Position numbers and translations under genes: made by a program
Notes under the pieces: model-generated
The model's input: only the letters and a program-made list of their open reading frames with translations
The model's database searches: none
Told to the model about the DNA's origin: nothing
Source: Thermoproteota archaeon
Lineage (GTDB): Archaea > Thermoproteota > Thermoprotei_A > Sulfolobales > Desulfurococcaceae
Length of the DNA stretch: 8,296 nt
NCBI GenBank assembly: GCA_013154205.1
Contig: JAADCY010000233.1
Coordinates: 1 to 8,296, forward strand
Reading direction: 5' to 3'
Shown: in pieces, positions 1-5,644 of the stretch
How positions within the stretch are numbered: position 1 is the first letter of the stretch
Layout: every line of letters begins with the position of its first letter

Positions 1-29
1 CATGGTATAATAGGTTTATTTCTACCAGT

Positions 30-38
30 ATATATCAT
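30..38 (-). promoter_or_regulatory. Possible TATA box for a gene starting at the window's left edge
   Basis: The minus strand reads GATATATAC here, a good archaeal TATA-like sequence. A start site about 26 bp downstream would fall near position 8, just before a minus-strand ATG at 3-1. This suggests a gene running leftwards out of the window with a very short leader. No coding sequence of that gene is visible, and no Shine-Dalgarno sequence precedes the ATG. The short stretch between here and the radical SAM stop codon at 61 holds nothing else I can identify. Confidence 0.25.
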
Positions 39-60
39 TAACAATTGAGGCGGCAATGAG

Positions 61-1419
61 CTACTCTATGGCGGGACTGAAGAAGTGATGATGCCGGGCG
101 CTTATTTGAGCCGCTCTCGGTAGAATTATTCCTTTTCTCCTAAGCTCTATAATCTTCTTAGCGATCTCCTCTTGTTTGAGCCACTGTCCATAGCCACTAC
201 CCATTCCTATTATTTTCATTATTTCTCTTCTGAACCACTTAGGAATAGGTTTTGGCTCCATGTATGCATAAGGTGTTCCCGGTAATGGCATGAATGTGTG
301 GAGATGAATTCTTGCACCTAGATCTACAAGCCTACGTATGGCTTCGGCTGTCTGATGAAGATCATCATCTTCTTCGATCGGTAAGCCAACGATGAAGTCT
401 ATGTCTGGCCGGAAACCATACTGTATAGCGTTTTCAACAGCTTCATATACGTCTTCGATAGTATGCCCCCTACCCAAGAGCTTGAGAACTCTATTGCTTC
501 CCGATTGTGCACCCATTATGATGTTTTTATTGGATACATATCTAGCCAGGAGCTTGGCTGCTTCTCTAGTTAAATGTTCTGGACGTACTTCGCTAGGGAA
601 AGTGCCGAAATATAGCTTGCCTCTTCCATGTTTTCTGAACACACTATATATTCTATAAAATAACTCCTCTATGACGTCTAGAGCTGGTTCTCGAGAATAG
701 TGTTTTAGCCCATACGATAAGCTGTCTGGAGAAACAAATCTTACATCATTGAGTCCGTCCGTCATCATTGTGTCTACATGTTTAATGATAATATCGATGC
801 AGCGATGACGCATTGTTCTACCGAAAACATAGCTTACCTGGCAATACTTGCATCCATGGGGGCAGCCACGTGTGATCTCTATTGGGTTATATAGATGCCT
901 CCAATAAGGAAATGCTGGGTAACGATCTAGATCGACGTATCTGTTCCTAGAGCCTGTGTATATAACATTATTATCGTAAATAGTGAATAGTCCTTTGACA
1001 CGTAATAGATCACCATTGTCTATGAGTGTTTCTAGAAACTCGCGAATAGTATCTTCTCCCTCACCTATAACTGCATAGTCGAATCCCAAGACCCTCAGCG
1101 TTCCCAGCGGGTCGCCCGATGGATGAGGCCCTCCGGCCAGTGTTATTAAGCCTTTATCCTTTGCGATTCTTATAAGACGCTCTAGTTCAATGCGAAAATT
1201 ATCATTGACCAGCGAGAAAGTGTTAAGAGATAGGGCTAGTACTCCGTACCTGTATTTTCTAGAAACTAAATCAAATAGTTCAATAGAATCCTCTGCACGC
1301 ATTTTTTCAAGTATAAATACGTCAACGCCTTCGACTAGATCGGCTACCGCAGCAATTACATTAACACTATATCTGGTAAACCGTGTACGATACAGCAACA
1401 AAGCAGTAGATGACGTCAT
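61..1419 (-). CDS. B12-binding/radical SAM protein, MJ_1487-like
   Basis: A 452-aa radical SAM enzyme that probably binds a [4Fe-4S] cluster and SAM; its substrate is unknown. Residues about 1-140 resemble the Rossmann-like B12-binding domain that precedes many radical SAM cores, with LAGGPHPSGDP (94-104) and the VIGEGE turn (117-122). I see no DxHxxG cobalamin ligand motif there. The cluster-binding motif is RGCPHGCKYCQ, with C186, C190 and C193 in CxxxCxxC spacing. The core continues through GTFPSEVRP (272-280), GAQSGSNRVL (303-312) and DFIVGLPIEE (341-350), typical SAM-barrel strands. The order and length match the archaeal family known as 'B12-binding domain/radical SAM domain protein, MJ_1487 family', recalled from memory. 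The ATG at 1419 has GGGG five bases upstream. It is divergent from the 1521 gene. Its C-terminus carries three consecutive histidines. The class is certain; the reaction is not. Confidence 0.88.
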   Translation of the reverse strand: MTSSTALLLYRTRFTRYSVNVIAAVADLVEGVDVFILEKMRAEDSIELFDLVSRKYRYGVLALSLNTFSLVNDNFRIELERLIRIAKDKGLITLAGGPHPSGDPLGTLRVLGFDYAVIGEGEDTIREFLETLIDNGDLLRVKGLFTIYDNNVIYTGSRNRYVDLDRYPAFPYWRHLYNPIEITRGCPHGCKYCQVSYVFGRTMRHRCIDIIIKHVDTMMTDGLNDVRFVSPDSLSYGLKHYSREPALDVIEELFYRIYSVFRKHGRGKLYFGTFPSEVRPEHLTREAAKLLARYVSNKNIIMGAQSGSNRVLKLLGRGHTIEDVYEAVENAIQYGFRPDIDFIVGLPIEEDDDLHQTAEAIRRLVDLGARIHLHTFMPLPGTPYAYMEPKPIPKWFRREIMKIIGMGSGYGQWLKQEEIAKKIIELRRKGIILPRAAQISARHHHFFSPAIE

Positions 1420-1463
1420 ACAGACCCCTACTGGAGAGGACTACCAAAAAAGTTATCCGGTTC

Positions 1464-1480
1464 TATACAATATAACTTAT
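1464..1480. promoter_or_regulatory. Overlapping divergent TATA elements for the radical SAM and 1521 genes
   Basis: The plus strand reads TATACAATATAACTTAT. Read rightwards, AATATAAC would place a start near 1496, giving the 1521 gene a leader of about 25 nt. Read leftwards, the complement contains TTATATTG, placing a start near 1447 and a leader of about 28 nt for the radical SAM gene. No other TATA-like sequence in this 101-bp divergent gap is as good. The positions are inferred from spacing only. Confidence 0.4.
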
Positions 1481-1520
1481 CCAGACAGAGAGACGATGAT
1501 CTATAGATCGGTGGAAAGAC

Positions 1521-1814
1521 ATGAACAACATCAGTTTAACAGACAAGGAGATCGAGTACTTCATGAAGAAGATTAGGCTTAAAATACTACATGAGGACAG
1601 CGATATAGTCCTTATGACAGCGCCAAACGAGGACGAGCTGATTGAGATAATACGAGAACTTATTAGTGAAAGACCTATGAATCTAAGAGAGATCCATACA
1701 ATCCTATCAGGTATCGCCAGCGAGGATAAAATAAGGAAAGCGTTATCAACGCTTATCGAGCAAGGACTAGCGACTATGGGGCCTGACGGCCGATATATGG
1801 CGATAGTATATTAG
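1521..1814 (+). CDS. Small winged-helix-like hypothetical protein
   Basis: A 97-aa protein that I do not recognise as a named family. The N-terminal half is charged and helical (residues 7-23), then a strand-like IVLMTAP (29-35) and a helix (37-49). Residues about 52-97 look like a small winged-helix domain. MNLREIHTIL is a possible helix 1, SEDKIRKALSTLIEQGLA a recognition-type helix, and TMGPDGRYMAIVY a beta wing. This is the layout of archaeal wHTH regulators and of wHTH modules in larger complexes, so DNA binding is an inference. The ATG at 1521 is supported by GGTGG at 1510-1514, six bases upstream. It stands alone between a divergent radical SAM gene and a convergent HAD gene, so it is probably monocistronic. 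Confidence 0.7.
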   Translation: MNNISLTDKEIEYFMKKIRLKILHEDSDIVLMTAPNEDELIEIIRELISERPMNLREIHTILSGIASEDKIRKALSTLIEQGLATMGPDGRYMAIVY

Positions 1815-1816
1815 GT

Positions 1817-1862
1817 AACACTCTGTGTTTGTTAATGCCTTTTCTCTTTCCTTCTTTATTTT
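1817..1862 (+). terminator. Hairpin plus T-rich tract after the 1521 gene
   Basis: Three bases after the stop codon there is a small perfect stem, AACAC-TCT-GTGTT (1817-1829). A strongly T/C-rich stretch follows (1839-1862, with TTTT, CTTT and TTTATTTT runs). T-tracts are the main signal for archaeal RNA polymerase termination, so the T-rich part probably ends this transcript before it runs into the convergent HAD gene. The short hairpin may be incidental. Confidence 0.5.
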
Positions 1863-1875
1863 AATGAGATAGCTA

Positions 1876-2547
1876 CTAGCAGTTTTCGTCAAATAACTTG
1901 TCGAAATAAAGTAGTAGTTCATCATAATCGTTAACAATTATGTCAGCTCCTAGCATCCTTAGAGATTCTGCCCTTTCCTTAAACCTCGTTATGCCTATAA
2001 ACCTAACGCCTGCCTTTGTACTGCTAATATAGTCCTGCTTATAATCTCCTATGTATACAGCACAGCGTGGCTCGATACCGTATTTGCTGACAGCATGTCT
2101 AATCAACCAGCTTTTATCGAATAGTTCCTCTTCAGTACCACCGCGTATCATTAAGTCAAATATTGTGTATATTTCATCTATATATTCATCAAGACCGTGA
2201 CGGGCTAGTTCAAGCCATAGAAGTAAGGGATGTGTTTCTCTCCCTGAAATGATAACGATCGGTATTTGGAGGCTTTTGAGAATACTTAAAAAGCGATGAA
2301 TACCCTTAACCGGATATCCTGATTTACTTGGGTATATTCTTCTAAAGTACTTCCAGAAATCCTTGTTATCCCTTTCTGGGGGAATAAGGTCATGTAGGTT
2401 ATCATTGGCTACTCGTTGTACGAACTCATCATAACCCACAGTACCATATCCGTATTTCTTCATAGATTCGATGAATGCCTCGTAGAAATCTATCATGTTA
2501 TCCATAATTGTCAAATCATAATCTAGGAGCACTAATCTTTTAGCCAT
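1876..2547 (-). CDS. HAD-superfamily hydrolase (probable phosphatase)
   Basis: A 223-aa haloacid dehalogenase-fold hydrolase, probably a soluble Mg-dependent phosphatase of unknown substrate. All four HAD motifs are present. Motif I is LLDYDLT, with nucleophile D9 and acid D11. Motif II is IVIISGRE, with S101. Motif III is K145 in FDKSW. Motif IV is YIGDYKQD, with D168 and D172. The segment between motifs I and II (about 15-85) is a helical cap, as in the phosphoglycolate-phosphatase-like subfamily. The frame can be extended five codons to an ATG at 2562, but that start has no nearby Shine-Dalgarno. The ATG at 2547 has GGGTG eight to nine bases upstream and gives the clean MAKRLVLLDYDLT start. 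The upstream region carries a C/D box sRNA candidate on the same strand, so the mRNA may share its promoter. The gene is convergent with the 1521 gene. Confidence 0.87.
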   Translation of the reverse strand: MAKRLVLLDYDLTIMDNMIDFYEAFIESMKKYGYGTVGYDEFVQRVANDNLHDLIPPERDNKDFWKYFRRIYPSKSGYPVKGIHRFLSILKSLQIPIVIISGRETHPLLLWLELARHGLDEYIDEIYTIFDLMIRGGTEEELFDKSWLIRHAVSKYGIEPRCAVYIGDYKQDYISSTKAGVRFIGITRFKERAESLRMLGADIIVNDYDELLLYFDKLFDENC

Positions 2548-2562
2548 AATGTGTACACCCAT

Positions 2563-2618
2563 GGTCAGATTTCGGGAGACTCCTCACAACATACGGTAAT
2601 CGGCAAACTCATCATCCC
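2563..2618 (-). ncRNA. C/D box methylation-guide sRNA (candidate, double guide)
   Basis: On the minus strand the parts of an archaeal C/D sRNA occur in order. Box C is ATGATGA (2615-2609). A 12-nt guide GTTTGCCGATTA (2608-2597) follows, then a degenerate D' box CCGT (2596-2593) and a 5-nt linker. Next come C' GTGAGGA (2587-2581, six of seven consensus bases), a 12-nt guide GTCTCCCGAAAT (2580-2569) and box D CTGA (2568-2565). GG before box C can pair with CC after box D as a terminal stem. The RNA would be about 56 nt, the usual archaeal size. By the D+5 rule it would direct 2'-O-methylation at the C in UAAUCGGCAAAC and at the C in AUUUCGGGAGAC. From memory, 23S rRNA contains ...GGCAAA... and UUCGGGAGA about 20 nt apart near the domain III/IV boundary. 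Two guides hitting neighbouring sites argues strongly against chance. The weak point is the D' box. Confidence 0.72.
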
Positions 2619-2637
2619 GATAAAGCTCAACATAGAG

Positions 2638-2647
2638 GTTAATATTA
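2638..2647. promoter_or_regulatory. TATA-like box serving the sRNA and possibly the 2682 gene
   Basis: The minus strand reads ATAATATTAA here. Its centre lies about 26 bp before position 2617, exactly at the start of the C/D sRNA candidate, so it is a good promoter for that RNA and perhaps for the HAD mRNA behind it. The sequence is nearly symmetrical. Read rightwards (TTAATATTAT) it would start transcription near 2670, giving the ATG at 2682 a short leader that holds its ribosome site. A second box, CTTAAATTA at 2653-2661, could give the 2682 gene a leaderless transcript. Confidence 0.45.
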
Positions 2648-2681
2648 TCCGGCTTAAATTAAGAATACGGTGCGGGGGATT

Positions 2682-3407
2682 ATGAAGGATAAACCTGTGC
2701 TAGATACATGTATTATTAAGGATTATGAAATAAAATGCAGTAATAACACCGTAGAATTCGTTGACAAAAACGTGTTTATGATAAACAATCTAAGGTCTAG
2801 CGCTATAATGTTTCAGACCGATTCGTCTATCAATATAGTTTGTCCGGGAACGAGGTTCCAGGAGCTTACGTGGGGTAAGGATAAGGCTGTACTATGGCTT
2901 TTCCCTGATTTCCTTAACAACAAAAAGATACCGTGTATTTGTACAGATTATTCGATCACATATCTTTACGATAATGTGTATCTGATTGGCCATGAAAGCC
3001 TACAAGAACGGCTAGCAAAAGATCATATACTACGTTACTACTCGTCCTTTGTGAGACTACTCCTTGAACCGGATAGCCCATTATTTATTGTTCCTTCTCT
3101 TGAACCGGAATACTCAATACTAACTATGGTATCGTATGGCGGCGGTAAACTCCTATGTAGTGCCGCGATGAGGAATTTCTTAAAACTATTCATCAGCGAT
3201 GCAGACATTATTGATAGATTAAGCGATCTATTAGTAAGCGGTTTTCTATCCCCATACATAATACTATCGATCTTAAAGGGGATCATAGGTTATGAAAAAC
3301 TAAACGTATTTGTCAGCGGTAATGAATTATTTATTGAAACCGAAGAATTTGACCTCATATATAAAAAATATGGGAAAGGGAGGGAGATAATAATTCATGA
3401 TCATTGA
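2682..3407 (+). CDS. Unrecognised archaeal protein, coupled to the TatD-like gene
   Basis: A 241-aa protein I do not recognise. It begins with short beta-like segments (residues 10-60), including NIVCPGTRFQELTWG (51-65). Residues about 66-105 are rich in hydrophobic and aromatic strands. Middle and C-terminal helices follow (113-130, 160-202), then strands FIETEEFDLIY (217-227). There are six cysteines (10, 19, 54, 85, 87, 159) but no clear metal-binding spacing beyond CxC at 85-87. It has no signal peptide; the hydrophobic stretch at 184-202 is too interrupted to be a confident membrane span. A GTG at 2670 is possible. The ATG at 2682 is better supported, with GGTGCGGGGG at 2669-2678 just before it. 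The stop codon overlaps the following tatD-like start by 11 nt, so the two products are probably made together. Confidence 0.72.
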   Translation: MKDKPVLDTCIIKDYEIKCSNNTVEFVDKNVFMINNLRSSAIMFQTDSSINIVCPGTRFQELTWGKDKAVLWLFPDFLNNKKIPCICTDYSITYLYDNVYLIGHESLQERLAKDHILRYYSSFVRLLLEPDSPLFIVPSLEPEYSILTMVSYGGGKLLCSAAMRNFLKLFISDADIIDRLSDLLVSGFLSPYIILSILKGIIGYEKLNVFVSGNELFIETEEFDLIYKKYGKGREIIIHDH

Positions 3408-4125
3408 TATGCATTGCCATGCGCATGAGTATGATGAAGAATCTATTGTTGAATTCATAAGCCAGGGAATCCTATTAGTGTCTGTGGCAGACGATCCTGC
3501 CACTAGCCATAAGAATATCTTGCTGGGCGAGAAGTATAAGGGCTCGTTGGTGCCATGCGTGGGAATTCATCCATGGGAGGCTTCCAAGTACAGCGCTGCA
3601 GATGCGGAAAAACTTGTTGCACAGGCTCTAGAAAATAATGTGAAATGTGTTGGCGAGGTAGGTCTTGATCGCTTATTTGTAGCTAAGACCATTGATAAGC
3701 AGAAGAGTATATTTCAAAGATTCCTAGAGGCTGCAAGAACACATGACTTCATTTTTAATTTACATACGCCGAGAACATGGCGTGAGGTATTCGAGCTACT
3801 CGTAAAATATGATGTTAAGAGAGCGTATTTTCACTGGTATACAGGTCCTTTGGATTTGTTGAAAGACATTGAGTCTATGGGTTATTTTATAGGTATTAAT
3901 CCAGCCGCGCTCATACAGGAAAAACATAGAAGAATAATAGAAAAGGCGCCGCTCAGTATAATGATTACAGAGTCTGACGGTCCGTATAAGTATAAGTCGT
4001 TAAAACTTAATCCGTTCTTAATCAGGAACACTATTGAATTAGTCAGTAAGATAAAAGAAGTTGATACACGTAGTGTTATTAATAAGATAGAATTGAATGC
4101 TAAGAAAATGCTTGGTTTGATCTGA
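3397..4125 (+). CDS. TatD-family metal-dependent hydrolase
   Basis: A 242-aa TIM-barrel amidohydrolase of the TatD type, probably a cytoplasmic metal-dependent nuclease or phosphodiesterase-like enzyme. Every metal-binding residue of the family is present in order. These are the HxH pair H6/H8 in DMHCHAH, E87 in VGEVGLD, H123 in NLHTPR, H146 in FHWYTG and D194 in ESDGP. VGIHPWE (55-61) is the usual GIHPW motif. The motifs depart from bacterial TatD (LHTP for LHxR, HWYTG for HCFSG, ESDGP for ETDAP), placing it in an archaeal branch whose substrate may differ. Length is close to the usual 250-260 aa. The ATG at 3397 has GGGAGGGAG at 3378-3386 upstream, inside the end of the preceding gene. The 11-nt overlap implies translational coupling. 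E. coli TatD has DNase activity, but extending that to this protein is inference. Confidence 0.88.
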   Translation: MIIDMHCHAHEYDEESIVEFISQGILLVSVADDPATSHKNILLGEKYKGSLVPCVGIHPWEASKYSAADAEKLVAQALENNVKCVGEVGLDRLFVAKTIDKQKSIFQRFLEAARTHDFIFNLHTPRTWREVFELLVKYDVKRAYFHWYTGPLDLLKDIESMGYFIGINPAALIQEKHRRIIEKAPLSIMITESDGPYKYKSLKLNPFLIRNTIELVSKIKEVDTRSVINKIELNAKKMLGLI

Positions 4126-4167
4126 TCCTGATGAGTCTAAAATTGTTAAGTGTAAAATATTTTATCT
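4126..4167. terminator. AT-rich convergent intergenic segment, probable terminator
   Basis: This 42-bp gap separates the convergent TatD-like and 4168-4470 genes. It carries AATATTTTATCTTT on the plus strand and TTTTA runs on the minus strand, so it could terminate transcription from both sides. There is no stable hairpin. Confidence 0.3.
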
Positions 4168-4470
4168 TTAAGCTTCTATAGAGGCCGTTGCGTTATTGCC
4201 TACTGATACAGGTATGCTTGGCTCATATATTATAGCTACTACAACTTTATCTCTCCGTCTAAAGACTGTTAGCTCTAGATCTTCTGCTTTAACACTAATG
4301 TTTTTAGGTGTTTCATAGCCTAGTTCACGGACAATGAAATCGATTGTTCTAAATATGTCGTAGCCCATTCTAACAGCACTCTGTATTTTTGAATAAGGCA
4401 TTGTATTAGTAGAGCTGCAGGTTATCATGCGTCCCTGAAGATCTAGTACTGCCACGGCTAGTTCTGACAT
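4168..4470 (-). CDS. Small roadblock/LC7-like hypothetical protein
   Basis: A 100-aa cytoplasmic protein. The pattern is a strand AVAVLDLQGRMITCSS (5-20), a long helix (27-50), a strand KNISVKAEDLELTVFRRR (56-73) and a final strand KVVVAIIYE (75-83). This resembles the roadblock/LC7 (MglB-like) fold, whose first hairpin typically reads 'D-x-x-G-x-x-x-x-S'. Archaeal roadblock proteins often bind or regulate small GTPases, but none is encoded nearby, so the role is open. The closing helix of the fold is not obvious. The reading frame extends to an ATG at 4497. The ATG at 4470 is far better supported: GGGTGA lies five bases upstream, and the likely promoter at 4509-4518 starts transcription near 4488, downstream of the longer start. 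It is divergent from htpX. Confidence 0.6.
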   Translation of the reverse strand: MSELAVAVLDLQGRMITCSSTNTMPYSKIQSAVRMGYDIFRTIDFIVRELGYETPKNISVKAEDLELTVFRRRDKVVVAIIYEPSIPVSVGNNATASIEA

Positions 4471-4508
4471 GGTTTTCACCCTTTCCTTTATCCTCATTGA
4501 CCATTGAG

Positions 4509-4518
4509 TATTTATAAG
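4509..4518. promoter_or_regulatory. Single near-symmetrical TATA box shared by divergent genes
   Basis: The plus strand reads TATTTATAAG and the minus strand CTTATAAATA; both are strong archaeal TATA boxes. Rightwards the predicted start is near 4540, upstream of the htpX start. Leftwards it is near 4488, 18 nt before the ATG of the 4168-4470 gene. No other good TATA box lies in the gap, so one box probably drives both directions, with flanking BRE sequences setting the balance. The box also shows why the longer htpX reading frame from TTG at 4504 cannot be right. Confidence 0.55.
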
Positions 4519-4575
4519 GGGTGTAAAGGAGTAATTCTAAAGGATATCGCAGAGTATTACGGTGTCTGCGTATTG

Positions 4576-5526
4576 ATGTGGAGACTCTACGCATCAATGA
4601 TCATATCGATCTTAATTGTTACAGGTGCGAGCCTCCTAATTCTATGGGCTATATCACCTCTCATTGGCGGTGTCAGTATAGAGTCGCTTATCGTTATGGT
4701 TGCGATCATATATCTTGTACAATGGCTTATTTCACCCTATATTATTGATGCCATGTACCATGTTGAGCCATACGATGATAGAGCGCCATCGTGGCTTAAG
4801 GAGGCCGTGGATAGGATATCGAGGGAGAGCGGTGTTAAAAGACCTAGGCTCATGATCGCTGATCTTGATGTGCCCAACGCGTTCGCTTATGGTAACATAG
4901 TTGCTGGGTATAGGGTTGCCGTTACTAGAGGCCTTTTAAGGATACTTGAGCCTAAAGAAGTCGAGGCGGTGATCGGGCATGAGATCGGGCATTTAAAGCA
5001 TAAGGACGTAATAGTAATGATGATGATCGGGCTTCTCCCAGCTATATTATGGTGGCTCGGAAATATCTTGATGCGCTGGGGATGGTTCTACGGTTTTGGA
5101 CGAAGAGATGAGAACGACTTAAGCCCTATAGCGATAATGGCTATAGGTGTAGGACTCACAATTGTGGCGTTCATATTGAATCTAGGGGTGCTGTATCTCT
5201 CTAGGCTAAGAGAATATTATGCAGACATGCACTCCGCCTTAACAGTAAAGAACGGTGCTTATTATTTACAAAGAGCTCTCGTCAAGATATTGGCCGCTAC
5301 AGGAAAAATAACGGATAGGATGAAATCACAAATAGCGAAGGCTTCACAGCTTAAAATGCTACTTATAGCTGATCCCGAGAACGCAATCAATGTAAGTACC
5401 CATGATATAGACTATCTAATCGAATATATCAAATCGATCAAGCCTAGCTTATTGGAAGAATTGTTTAGCTCACATCCTCATCCGTCGAAAAGACTGAAAT
5501 TCCTTGATAAATTTAGAAACATATAA
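4576..5526 (+). CDS. htpX: HtpX-like M48 family zinc metalloprotease, membrane bound
   Basis: A 316-aa integral membrane metallopeptidase of the HtpX type, which in bacteria degrades damaged membrane proteins during envelope stress. The zinc site is EVEAVIGHEIGHLKHKD: HExxH with H135, E136 and H139. The third ligand is E213 in LREYYAD (211-217). The family motif NAFAYG (101-106) and the C-terminal SSHPHPSKRL (298-307) are also present. Four membrane segments are visible: about 7-29, 36-57, 144-166 and 183-208. The active site lies between the second and third, facing the cytoplasm as in the family. Length fits archaeal HtpX. The frame is open upstream to 4504, but that part lies in the promoter. 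The ATG at 4576, or the TTG just before it at 4573, gives the normal N-terminus; GGTG at 4561-4564 is a modest ribosome site. Confidence 0.9.
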   Translation: MWRLYASMIISILIVTGASLLILWAISPLIGGVSIESLIVMVAIIYLVQWLISPYIIDAMYHVEPYDDRAPSWLKEAVDRISRESGVKRPRLMIADLDVPNAFAYGNIVAGYRVAVTRGLLRILEPKEVEAVIGHEIGHLKHKDVIVMMMIGLLPAILWWLGNILMRWGWFYGFGRRDENDLSPIAIMAIGVGLTIVAFILNLGVLYLSRLREYYADMHSALTVKNGAYYLQRALVKILAATGKITDRMKSQIAKASQLKMLLIADPENAINVSTHDIDYLIEYIKSIKPSLLEELFSSHPHPSKRLKFLDKFRNI

Positions 5527-5573
5527 TCTTGATCATTATTGTTGAATATTGTCGACTAATCGTCTAATCTTCA

Positions 5574-5584
5574 AATTTATATAG
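5574..5584 (+). promoter_or_regulatory. TATA box of the 5645 gene
   Basis: AATTTATATAG with an A-rich BRE-like TCAA just upstream is a strong archaeal core promoter. It predicts a start near 5605 and a leader of about 40 nt before the ATG at 5645. It lies about 50 bp after the htpX stop codon, so the 5645 gene can be transcribed independently of htpX. Confidence 0.6.
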
Positions 5585-5604
5585 ATACCTGGAAGATCTA
5601 TATA
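5578..5604. repeat. 9-bp inverted repeat between TATA box and start site
   Basis: TATATAGAT (5578-5586) and ATCTATATA (5596-5604) are perfect inverted copies separated by nine bases, so their centres are 18 bp apart. The left arm overlaps the TATA box and the right arm reaches the predicted start near 5605. This is where archaeal repressors typically bind to block TBP/TFB or polymerase. AT-rich DNA makes chance repeats easier, but 9/9 identity at this exact position suggests an operator. The right arm is also a TATA box pointing leftwards, with no gene there to serve. Confidence 0.5.
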
Positions 5605-5631
5605 GTTAATGAAGTAAATATATGTGGCAAT

Positions 5632-5642
5632 GGAGGGGATCA
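5632..5642 (+). promoter_or_regulatory. Near-perfect extended Shine-Dalgarno
   Basis: GGAGGGGATCA matches the archaeal 16S tail complement GGAGGTGATCA at 10 of 11 positions and ends two bases before the ATG at 5645. It is much stronger than any other ribosome site in the window. It selects ATG 5645 over the upstream GTG at 5624, which keeps the frame open. Confidence 0.75.
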
Positions 5643-5644
5643 CT

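Noticed and set aside
85..150. A second C-box-like sequence, GTGATGA, on the plus strand
   Set aside because: No D box (CTGA) or C' box follows at the right distance, and it lies antisense inside the end of the radical SAM gene.
1190..1576. Plus-strand open frame crossing the divergent promoter region
   Set aside because: It is antisense to the radical SAM gene, overlaps the well-supported 1521 gene out of frame, and has unnatural composition.
3038..3286. Minus-strand open frame inside the 2682 gene
   Set aside because: The host gene on the plus strand has a better start, full length and coupling to tatD; this frame has no supporting signal.
4129..4136. CTGATGAG after the TatD-like gene, resembling a C box
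   Set aside because: The first base is not a purine and no CTGA box follows within 60 bases.
4504..4575. N-terminal extension of HtpX from TTG at 4504
   Set aside because: It would begin upstream of the predicted transcription start and adds 24 residues not expected before the first membrane segment.
4406..4597. Minus-strand frame across the htpX promoter
   Set aside because: It overlaps the shared TATA box and both divergent genes and shows no protein-like features.
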